From: Parvularia atlantis
Lineage: Eukaryota > Opisthokonta > Rotosphaerida
DNA: 64,000 bases
Direction: 5' to 3'
Assembly: GCA_943704415.1 (NCBI GenBank)
Contig: CALSCO010001030.1
Coordinates: 1-64,000, forward strand
How positions within the stretch are numbered: position 1 is the stretch's first letter; every line of letters starts with the position of its first letter. A model generated the notes under the pieces. The model had not been told where the DNA came from. It was given only the letters and a program-made list of their open reading frames with translations, and did not search any database. The position numbers and the translations under genes are program-made. Of the stretch, positions 54,671 to 64,000 are shown one piece after another.

Positions 54671-57600
54671 TGCCACCGACGGTGATGGCGGCGAAGAGCC
54701 GTGCGGCATCCTCGCGCACGGTCGTCTCACGCGCCTGCCGTCGCGGCTGCTGCTCGCAGGCCAAGCGGCGCCGCAGCACATCCAACGCGGCCATGCCGGC
54801 CACATCGATGATGGTGGCGCCCGTCGCGACGCCGCCGCCGCCCGCGCCGCAGCCGGCCGAGCCGATGGCGACCGAGGGCGCGACGGACGGCGAGCGTGTG
54901 CCGCCCGAGCGTGCGCTGCCTTGGGCCCCGCGTGCGAGGGCGTGCGGCGGCTGATGCGGCGCGGTGGCGCACAGGAGCGCTGATCGCGTCGCTCGCGCGG
55001 CTGCTGGAGGCGCTCGGCAGCACGCTCGAGGTGCGCCGCCGCCGCCCCGATGCACGCTCGCGAGCTGACAGGTGATACGCAGGACCCGCTGGCGGACGAG
55101 GCCGTGCCGATCCCGGCGGTCGACGCCGCGGTGCGCAGTGTGATCGGCCGTGACAGCAGTCGGATGACCATCGATGCGGTGCAGCTCGTGCGCTTTGTCG
55201 ACGACTGCGATGTGGCGCTGCACGACAACACGCCCGGCGTCGTCGCGCTTATGGCGGAGCACGTCCAGACCCTAAGCGGTGCGCGCACCGGACCGAACTG
55301 CGTCGGCACGGTTGACCGGACGCGCGCAGCACTCGAGGCCGGCGTGCGCGCGCGCCAGCTCGCCGTGCTGCTGCGCCTCGTGCGCGTGCTGCAGCGGCGC
55401 TTCGGCGAGGGTGCGGTCAGCCTCGAGCCGCTGCTGTCGACCGTGCGTCAGCCGGCACGAGCCCGATGCGGCTCATTTGTGGCGCGCGCAGGGTATCCCG
55501 CTGCTCGCGAGCGAGGACCCTTGGCCATTCATGCTCCTGTGCCGCATTATCACGGCCCTGCTGCGCAGCTGCAGCGTGCGCACACGCAGGCACGCACACA
55601 CACTGGCCGTGCTGCTGCTGATCGTCTGTTACGCAGTGAGGTGTTTGCCAACTTTGTGCGGACCTCGGCCGACCTGCCCGCGCGCATCGCGTGGCCGCAG
55701 GCGCAGCTGCTGCAGGCCACCGCGGCGACTCTCGTTGACCTCGTGGACGGCCTGGACCCGGTGCTGCCGATTGTGGTGATCGCGGGGCAGGTGCGCGTCG
55801 ACTGCGGCCCTCGTGCAATCGCCCACATGCACGTGCGACACAGCTCCAGGCCATCGAGGGCAGCTGGGCGCTGCAGCCGCTCAGAGACGCCGTAGCCGCG
55901 CGCCACGCAGCCGTGGGCCGGCTCGTGAACGTGCTCGGTGCAACGCCGAGCCGAATGCTGCGGCGCTGCTCACCGCGCGCGCGCCACGGCGGCAGCGCTC
56001 GACAAGATGTGCATGTTCACCGTCAACTCGACCGCGACGTGGGAGATTGTGGCGTCTCTGGGCGACCGCGTGCGTGCTTGGCCTTCCTCTCGCATTGCTG
56101 CGCGCCTAAATGTGAGCGCTCCAGGAGCAGCTGCACAACTTTCGCCTCGCGTGCTGTCTCGGCGTCGTACTGCAGAACGCGTCCGACCTTGCCAGCCGCC
56201 GCCTGCAGCTGGCCGCGGCTACCGACAGCACCGGGCCCGGCCAGGTGCTGATGCGCTGGCTCCACGCCGCACCCGGCGCGCTCACGTGCTCGTTGCAGGT
56301 GCCGCCCAAGCACACGCAGCCCGCGGTCGCCTCGGCCGAGTACGCGCGCATGTTTGTGCTCGAGCTGTCGTGGCGGCACAAGCGCGGGCAGCGTGCGTCA
56401 CGTGCTGTGCGCACGACTGTGGCAGCGCTGGGCCATGACTCGCGGCTGCACAGAGCAAGGAGTGCCTTACAACCCGCTGGACGACCCGATCATGCTCCTG
56501 CGCTGGAACCAGGCCGCCGAGCTGCTACTGATGAGCGTGCAGGCGCCGTGCGTTTCTGCCGCGTGCAAGCCACAACACGCACATGACTCGCGGTGCGCCG
56601 GCGCAGCCTTCTCGGGCAGGCGAACGCAATGGACGTGCGGGCGCTGGTGCAGTACCAGCACTTTCTGCAGACGATCGCCGAGCTGGCCAAGCAGCACGGT
56701 GCGCAAGCGGCAGGGCGCGCGTGCCACACCGGCTTGCTCACGACAGCGATGTGCCCAGGCGCGGTCGACAGCGTCCGGCTGATGCTGCTGTGGCTGCTTT
56801 TGCAGGTGCTCGAGTACTTTGTCAGGCTGGTGCGCCCTGCGGCTCGTGTGCGCGCTGGCTTGCTCACGTGGCGAGCCAGGTGTCTGTGGCCAACAACGCT
56901 GAGCTGAACGCGCTGATCATGGCGGCCGTGAACGCGGTCGTCGTCGACACGCGCAGCACAGGGCCTGCCGCGCCGGTCGACCCAGAGCACACCTCGCTGC
57001 TGCACGTGGGCGGCGTCTTTCTGGTACGCCTGCGTCTGCCGTCGGCGGACGCTTGCCCCCAGTCTGAACCGCGCGGCAGAGCGACATGGTGCAGCCGGTC
57101 GAGCTCATCCGCAGCGCGCTGGCCGACAAGGTCATGATCATTGAGTCGCAGCGCCCGCTTGAACGGCGCATGACCGAGGCCTACCGCGCCATGGTGGCCG
57201 GGCTGAAGGGTGCGTGCACGTGTGCGTGCACAGAGGCGCAGCGTGACAGCAATGCGCACGTGCAGGCTCAAGCGCGCTGCTGGCCCAGCACGGGCTGGAG
57301 CAGCACATGCGTGCGCTGTGGATGCACTCGATGACGTCTGCCGGCCGAGAGGTGCGCCGCTGCCGCTGCACGTCGTTACCTGCGCGCAAGCCGAACGTCG
57401 ACGCGCCGCGCAGACCGTGCCGGTGATGTTGCAGATCGTCGTCTTTGGCGCCGGGGCGGTGCGACCACCTGCTTCGACGCACGCGAGAGTCACCTGACAC
57501 GCCTTGCTGCAGGGCGACGAGGTGACCACCCTGCCAAACACGACGCTCAAGTGCCGCCGTGTCGCTGCCCTTGATCCGTCGCTGTACATGCACCTGCAGA

Positions 57601-60600
57601 TCAGCGTCAGGCTGCAGTGCGTGACGGCCGAGAGCTTTGGGCTGCGCGCGCTAGACGCACGTCACGCCTGCAGGCTCATCGGGCAGATTGTCGAGCTCAT
57701 CTCCAAGGGCGCTTCGGGTCTGAGTGGCGCCGACGGAGCAGGCGCGGGTGCGGTCGACGTGAGCAGCCCGACCACGTTGGACCACATCGCGACCGTCTGC
57801 CACTCGCTGCAGATGTTGTGCGTGCGGGTGGCGTAGTCGTGGCCGTGCACTCGTGCTGACACGCAGTCGCGCGCAGCTACACCACGCCTCTGCAGAAGAT
57901 CATCACATCTAAGATGCTCACCTTTGCCGCGATCATCTCGGAGCGCCCGGACGGCGCGGCCGCCCCCGCCCCGGCCATCTCCGCCACCGATCACGCGCAC
58001 GCTTCGCGCGCCTTGCAGACTTTCGTTGAGCTGGTGCTTTACCGGCTCGTCACGCTCGCCAGGTGTGCACTTGCAGAAGCTGCACGCGGTGCTCAGTGCC
58101 GCGCGCGCCCCTCGATTAGCGCGCCCGCAAGCTCGCTGGCCGTCACGATCCTCAGCAACTTGCTCCCGACCCTGCTCAAGATCCGCCGGTGGCAGCTCTT
58201 TCTGAGTAGCGAGCTCCTGGGCGTGACGATCCTGCAGCTGCCGCTCGATGCGATGGCCATTCTCAAGATCTTCCCGAAGCAGGTGCGCGCCGAATGCGTC
58301 GCGTGCCCGCGCTCAAGTCTGCGCTGCAGGAGGCGCGCGAGGCCGGTGCGCCGCCGACGACGCAAGGCGAGATTGTCAAAGCGATCGCGACGCTGCTCGG
58401 CCCGTCGCTGTGGATCCGCCGCAGCTACGTTGTGGCGCTGGCTCGCATGCTCAGCCTGCGGTGCGCTTGCGCTGCCGACGGCAAACGCGAGCGCGCCTGA
58501 CACATGTGTGCGTGCGGGTGCAGCGGGCCGGGCGACGCTGTTGAGGAGCGCATTGTCGCACTGCTCGACGCCATCCACGCGCTCGACGTCCCCGACGCAC
58601 TCACGTGGAGCCCGCAAGCGCGCGAGTACTTCCCGCCACTGCTGCGCCGGTAGGGCCTGCCGCCGCCGCGGTGCAGCGCGTCCTGATGCTCGTCTGCGTG
58701 CTCGCAGGTACTACGATGCGCGCGACAACACGCTGCGCCAGCACGCGATCGACCAGCAGATCACGAGCTTCATCGCCACAGACCTGCACAACCCGCTCAT
58801 CCTCAACGCGCCGTCGGCGCCGGCGATCGACCCGCTGCCCAAGGTGCGCGTGCTCGCCCCGTGCGTGCGCTGCAGCGATTGAGGGCAACACGCACCTTCG
58901 TGTGCCGCCGCAGCTCATCCAGCACTACATGCTCCCGGACTACAAGCGCTTCTTCTTGTGCGTGATCTGGAGCTTCATGACGTATGAGGAGGGACACATC
59001 GACCTCGACTTCAAGAGTGCGGCGCGGGGCTGCAAGGCTCTGAACTTCCTGACGTGCGTGACCGTGCGCCAGACGTCGGCAAGGTCATGCTGGCGATCGG
59101 GACGGACCAGCGCGCTGCGTGCACGTGGTTCTTGCTGGACTACATCGTGCAGAAGCACGAGAATAAGGGCACGGTGCGTGCGAGGACGCGTGTGCACGCA
59201 CGTCGCTGCTGAGCACAGACTGCGTGTAGGTCCAAAAGCTGCGGCTGGACGCGCTCGAGGACATGATCTTCATGCACCGCCTGCTCTCGCTCGAACACGT
59301 CCTGGCCGGCCTGAGCCGCGGCCATCTCGAGCGCACGGAGGTGACGTTCCGCATCCTGCGGTGCGTGCGCGTGTGCGGCCGGCCGCCGTGACGCTGCACT
59401 GATGCGAGGTCGACGCGACGTGCAGCTTCCTCTTGCTGCAGTCTACCCAGTGGACACGGCGCTTGAATACCTTCCTGGAGGCTGGCCTGAACCCGGCGCG
59501 CTGGCGCGAGCGCGACCACCTGAGCAAGCTGCGCGCCTACTACCAGGCGTGCGTGCACACGGGCGCGAGATGCGCGGGCAGACTGCTCACGGCCCCGCCG
59601 CGCAGCTTCCCCGAGACCTTTGAGCCCGAGCAGATCGGTGGTCTGCTGAACCCGTGCGCGCACCCGCATGCTTGTCGTTGCGCCGAGCGCCAACGCATCT
59701 GCCCGCCCGCTCGCGCGCAGGCTCACCGATCTGACGGCGCACCTGCAGCACAATCTGCCGGTGTACTACGGCGTGCTGCCCGTGCGGTGTGTGCCGAGCG
59801 GCGTTGCACGCGCGGCCTGCCTCACGCGCGTGGCAGCGTCCTCCCGGCGCTCGCGTGGGTCATCCACCGATGCCTCGAGCACGACGAGGAGGCGCTGCTG
59901 CTGGACCTGCTGCCGTCGTGCGCACTTCGATGCGCCGCACACGGTCCGCCGCACTAATCGGCGCGCTGCCCAGGCTGCGCCCGCTCTACGCGTACCATTC
60001 CACGCCGGTGCTCTTCTTGCATGAGCTCTTCTCCGTCTACGCCGCCTGCCCGCTCCTGAAGCGCAGTGCGGCCGCGCGCCGTGGGCTCCTGCTGCTTCTG
60101 CCCGGTCTGTGGCGCACACATGTCGCGCTCGCGGGACATTCTCTGAGCCGCGCGGCAGACAACGTGGCGGTTGAGCTGTCGGCCGAGACGCGCAGCTTCT
60201 GCGCCGACGTGCGCGCCGGTCCGCCGTACGGCTCGCCCGAGCACTTCTGGCGCTTTGTTGAGCGCCTCGCGGACGGTGCGCGTCGTGTGTGCGCCCACCT
60301 CGCAGCGTTTTGACGAAGCCGGCGCAGTGACCACGAGCACGATGCCGTACGAGGGCGAGATGAACACCGACAGCCTGCACGACCGGCAGCACATGGAGCT
60401 GCGCAGCCCGAGCGCGCGCGTGCTGCGGCTGGCGAGCATCGAGGGTACGCTGCATGTAGCGTTACGGATCAGCTCACACCTTCCTGCACAGTTTTGGCCT
60501 GCCCCAGCTTTGCGCCGCAGCACGCTGCGGAGCTGCTGGCGTGGAGCATGCACAGACCCGCGCGCACGACCGTCGCGCACATGGTCGCGCTGGCGCAGCT

Positions 60601-61617
60601 CGTTCTTGCGCTTCCGTCGCCGTATACGCACGCCTTTACGGACGCGGCCCAGGCGCTCGTGCGTGACATGGACTGGGGACCGTCGCGCGCACCGCCCGCC
60701 GAGGGTCTCGTGCGTGATCCTTGCGGGGCCGTCTGCTGCTGCTCGAGAGCTGACACTGCACCTCGCAACGCCAGCCCGTGTCTGCCGGGCTCTTGTTCAA
60801 CCAGCTGGCGTGGTACGAGATGGACACGGCGTTTGACGGCAGCGAGGTGCGCGCGCTGGAACGACAAATTGGCGCCGCTTATGCCGCCGCGCAGGCGCTG
60901 GCGTGCGGCACGTCGCTGTTCCTGGAGCCGCTGGCGGACGAGAGCGACGCGCGCCGCGGGCTCAACAATGTAGCGCATCGCCTGCTCGTGTTCATGCAAG
61001 GCCGTGCGTGGCGTGCGCGCGCGTGCTCGCGTGCTCACGGCGACGCCTCCCAGTGCTGCGCTTCGGTGGCGGCGACGTCCTGCGCCGGTTGTCGGCGGTG
61101 TTGCGCGAGGCCGGCGGGACAGAGCACTTTGAGTTTGTGGTGCGCGTCGTGGCGCCGACGCTGCACCGCCTGCGCGACAGCCGTGTGCAAGACGCGCTGT
61201 TCACGACAGTGCGCGCGCGCGTGGCCTGCCTCCCTCGCTCCGTTGACTCTTGTGCCGTGCCAGGTGATCGTGGACCTGCTGCTGCTGTTTTCGCCCGTGG
61301 TTCAGCGCGCAACCACCGCGGGCAAGCTTGCGTGCTCGCTAACTGTGCAAACGACACTCGACCTCGTGTACGCGTGCGCTGCGCGTGCTGCGCATGAGCG
61401 AGCGGCGGCTTACCACCCATCGACACGCACAGTGACCTGCTCAAGCGCGACGCCGGGCTACCGGCCGACGCGATCGCCCGGCTGAGTACAGCGTTTGCCC
61501 CGTGTGACGCCAGGCACGTGCGCGGTCCTCGCGCCCGCTCGCAAGCTGACCCGGTCGCCCAGGGTGCGAGCAAGGCTCGAGCGCTGGTGGACGCCAGCGA
61601 CCGCGGCTGCAAAGTGA
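54671..61617 (+). CDS. MED23: Mediator complex subunit 23 (MED23)
   Basis: This is the longest gene, with over thirty short introns and an all-helical product. The C-terminal half aligns with MED23 in order: YMLPDYKRFFLCVIWSFM (human LFLCLLWKML), ALEDMIFMHRLLSLEHVLAG, TRRLNTFLEAGLNPARWRER, NLPVYYGVLP and LAWVIHRCLEHDEEALLLDL (human LPIYFGN ... VIHRFLE), VLFLHELFSVYAACPLL, HFWRFVERLAD and LAQLVLALPSPYTHAF. It ends RARLERWWTPATAAAK. MED23 is a Mediator tail subunit linking activators to Pol II. The Ala/Arg-rich N terminus is not conserved, so the start is uncertain between the ATGs at 54671 and 54794. Confidence 0.82.
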
Positions 61618-61652
61618 TCGCTTGAACATGTAAGGAAAACGTGCTTTAGACC

Positions 61653-63917
61653 TCACTCTTCGATCGCGCGCGCGGCGCTGGCAGACCCGGAGCTGTCGTC
61701 GGCCAGGACGTCGCGACGTGCAGGCGCCATCGCTACGCCCTCGGGTGGTGTGTCTTGCTGCGCCGGCGCCGCCGCGAGGTCGGGCTTGGCTGCTGCCGCC
61801 GCTGGTGCGTCAGCACTCTGGCTGCCGTGCTGCTCGACTGGCCCGTCCGCTCGTGCAGGCAGCGTGGTGGCGGCTGCAGGCGGGGGCTGCTTGTCCGCTG
61901 GCCCGTGCTCAAGCAGCACGTCCGGCGGTGGTGGCACGGTTGCGCGCACGGGCGCGGCGGTCACGGTCGGCAGCGGCCCATTCAGCCCTGTCGCGACCTC
62001 GGCCAGCGGCTTGTCGTCTGCCGTGACGCTCGATCTGCGCGCACGCACAACGCACGCGATCGGTGATCCCTAGTCGGTTTGCCCAGGCACACGCACATCA
62101 TCAAGCTCGTGGTGCAGCTGAGGGCCAGGAATCCGGCAATCAGCAGCGCGGCCTGCGCGTAGCGGCGGCGCTGGTCGTTCTTGTTGTACACCCGGAGGAA
62201 GAACAGCGACGGCAGGATGTAGGCCACTGTGAAGCCCGCGGTTGCGCCCGTCATCGACACAACCTGGCCGCCGCGCGTAAGGCCGGGCGGCGCCACAGCA
62301 GCACACGGCGCCGCGCGCGCACCGTCTCGACCGACGGCACCATCACGCACGTGTAGCCCGCCAGCGCGAGCACAAACAGGCTCTCGACCGCGTGCCGTGC
62401 CCACTGCCGCGGCCTCAGCGTGCGCGGCTCACCTGTCCCAGCGCGGCTGCGCACCGGCGTCTTCATCACGCTGCTGTCGTGCAGACCGACGGCGCTGCGG
62501 CGCACGTACAGGAACGAGTCGAGCGACTGCCCCGCGAGGCGTGCGTACGTAAGCGAGGGCCGCCAAACCCAGCCAGCGGCGCGCACCTGGCAGCACGGCA
62601 GGAGCGCGAGCGGGAAGAGGAGGATGGTTGAGCACGCAAAGGCGATCTGGATCAGCGCGGTGAGGAGCGGCATGGCCGCAGCGAGCGTTGGCCAGATCGG
62701 GTAGATGACCTGCGCGCCGAGCACGAAAAAGCCCGCAAAGCCAAACTGCGCGCACCCGTCTAAGCGCTCCACTCGCACGCACGCGCGCGCGCGCGGAGTC
62801 GGGCGCACCAGGCTGTACATGATCGACGCGAGGTTGACGGAGCGGTACATTGTGTCCATGGTGTTGTGCAGGTTGGGCACGTCCACGCTAAGGTCAAACA
62901 TGTCGCTGCGCCACACGCATCAGCCAGCGGGGGCACGCGCGGTACCGCGCACGCACAACTGGCAGGTGTACGCCTGGCAGACGATCGGCACAGCCTTCAT
63001 GACGTGGCGGAAGTCGAGGTGCGCAAACGTGAATGCCGTGCCAAACGTCAGCGCGGCCGGGTCGAGCTCGTTTGGCGGCTACGCAGGCCGCCCGAGCGTG
63101 AGGCAGCGGCGACACGAGCGGGCGCGGACGCACCTCGGCGATCAGCTTGCGCTGCCCGAGCCACACGCTGAACGAGTATGACAGCAGCGCCATGAACATG
63201 AGCACGACGAGGCCGACGTCGACGATCACGGCAGCCTCGCACGCGCGCTGCGCGAGGGGGCCGGTGAGGGCAGCTCGCACGCGCAAAGTGGCACGCACCT
63301 GCAGCTGGCGCGTGTCGCGCAGGAGCGCGAGCGGCACCAGCCCGACGATGACCGCGCCGTTGACAAGCCGGCTGAGCGGGCTGTCGGCGCCCCCGAGGTA
63401 GAGCTGCTCAAAGGCGACGAGCACCTCCTGCAGGATGAGCAAGTAGGCTGTGCGCCGGTTGAGCGTGCAGGCCCCGGCCGGCGCGGGCGCACGCACTGAC
63501 AGACGTGCCAAACTGCAGCACGGCGCTCCCGAGCTCCACGGCCATCGAGCCCGGGTAGCCGAAGAGGTAGAAGCCGAGCATCTCATAGCTGCGCGTGCCG
63601 CACTCCCTGCTCGCGAACTGGAGCATCTCGAGCGAGAACTTGGTGCCCTGCGCACGCGCACGTCACCAGCGCCGCTCGCCAACGGCCGCCCAAACGCGAC
63701 CTGGTGCGCGAGCCAGGTGCACGCGAGCCCGAGCAGCAGGCCCGTCTTGCCGTAAAAATACACGATCGACAGCAGGCTCGAGCCGACCATCGCCGCCGTC
63801 ACGAGTGCGACGCCCTGGCGCTCGAGCTGGGCGCGCACACACCAGGCGGAGCGTGAAGAGGCGCGACACGGCCTCGCGGGCATCACGCACGCTGCGCTGG
63901 TCCCGCGCGAGGTCCAT
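61653..63917 (-). CDS. Amino-acid permease, SLC38/AAAP-like
   Basis: About ten membrane segments are seen across eight or more exons. They include ALVTAAMVGSSLLSIVYFYG, MLGFYLFGYPGSMAVELGSA, AYLLILQEVLVAFEQLYLGG, NGAVIVGLVPLALLRDTRQ, VDVGLVVLMFMALLSYSFSV, AALTFGTAFTFAHLDFRHVM, FGFAGFFVLGAQVIYPIWPT, RHAVESLFVLALAGYTCVMV and SMTGATAGFTVAYILPSLFF. The S-x-T-G-A-T-x(6-8)-I-L-P-x-L-F-F-L-R pattern near the end resembles the SLC38/Avt family, which moves amino acids with H+ or Na+. A final intron leads to a Pro/Ala-rich cytosolic tail ending AARAIEE. The start is the ATG at 63917. Confidence 0.72.
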
Positions 63918-63949
63918 GGCCGCGGGCGGGTCACACAATCGAGCGTCGA
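63918..63949. promoter_or_regulatory. 32-nt divergent intergenic region
   Basis: Opposed starts lie 32 nt apart. Two TCGA boxes (TCGAGCG at 63939 and TCGAA at 63946, the last touching the plus-strand ATG) match the recurrent motif. Confidence 0.4.
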
Positions 63950-64000
63950 ATGGGCACGCGTCTCCTGCTGCGCGGGCCGGACGCGGCGGCGTGGGTGGCG
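63950..64000 (+). CDS. Start of an unidentified gene (partial)
   Basis: An ATG at 63950 opens MGTRLLLRGPDAAAWVA, in frame to the window edge. The divergent placement a few dozen bases from the permease start is the pattern of this region. Seventeen codons are too few to name a family. Confidence 0.4.
   Translation, partial: MGTRLLLRGPDAAAWVA

Noticed and set aside
63845-63870. A 16-nt intron near the start of the permease gene
   Set aside because: Too short to splice; a donor farther upstream (GTGCGTGATG) gives a normal intron of about 66 nt and keeps the frame.

Overview
The window is a very compact, GC-rich nuclear segment from a unicellular eukaryote. Almost every gene is cut by many short introns (typically about 45-70 nt) that share one grammar: a GTGCG-type donor, a CTGAC or CTAAC branch-like motif 15-25 nt before the acceptor, and a CGCAG-type acceptor. 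Exon chains were read by following conserved protein families across these introns, so gene ends are firmer than internal exon borders. The families present (MED23, PTAR1, a CREB-type bZIP, a CRIB-bearing NDR/LATS kinase, an Adp1-like ABCG protein with EGF modules, a Ppg1-like phosphatase) and the absence of an evident plastid transit peptide on the tryptophan enzymes suggest a protist on the opisthokont/apusomonad/amoebozoan side. That placement is inference. I see no tRNA, rRNA, CRISPR, transposon or virus-like element.

Layout, left to right: partial nucleoplasmin-domain FKBP (-), PTAR1 (+), WKF-domain protein (+), unknown (-), triple-PH protein (+), steroid 5-alpha-reductase (-), membrane protein (+), WDR12/Ytm1 (+), RTF1 (-), an intronless RS-rich protein (+), a hypothetical (+), then trpE-trpG-trpC-trpF and an alpha/beta hydrolase (all +), a MYND finger protein (-), a LisH-CTLH-WD40 protein (+), CREB-like bZIP (+), an LRR protein (+), XPG/Rad2 nuclease (-), an F-box-like protein (+), an ABCG transporter (-), a zinc-finger Dbp5/DDX19 helicase (+), a Ppg1-like phosphatase (-), a membrane M1 aminopeptidase (+), a small membrane protein (+), an FMN reductase (-), a CRIB-NDR kinase (+), MED23 (+), an amino-acid permease (-) and the first codons of one more gene (+). 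Spacing is extreme. Divergent start codons lie 21-123 nt apart in all but one pair (244 nt), convergent stops about 14-80 nt apart, and tandem genes 11-100 nt apart. Many divergent intervals carry a TCGA[A/G]C-type box.

The most striking unit is the tryptophan cluster at 16922-22235. Four enzymes stand head to tail in the order E, G, C, F. The gaps are 11 nt, then 58 nt (9 nt and in frame if an intron-like insert is removed), then a 4-nt ATGA stop/start overlap between trpC and trpF. This looks like a bacterial translationally coupled operon, but every gene contains spliceosomal introns. Other points worth attention are the CRIB domain on the NDR kinase, the N-terminal C2H2 finger and DEAE motif II in the Dbp5 homologue, and a CRE-like site plus heat-shock-like element just upstream of the CREB-type bZIP gene.
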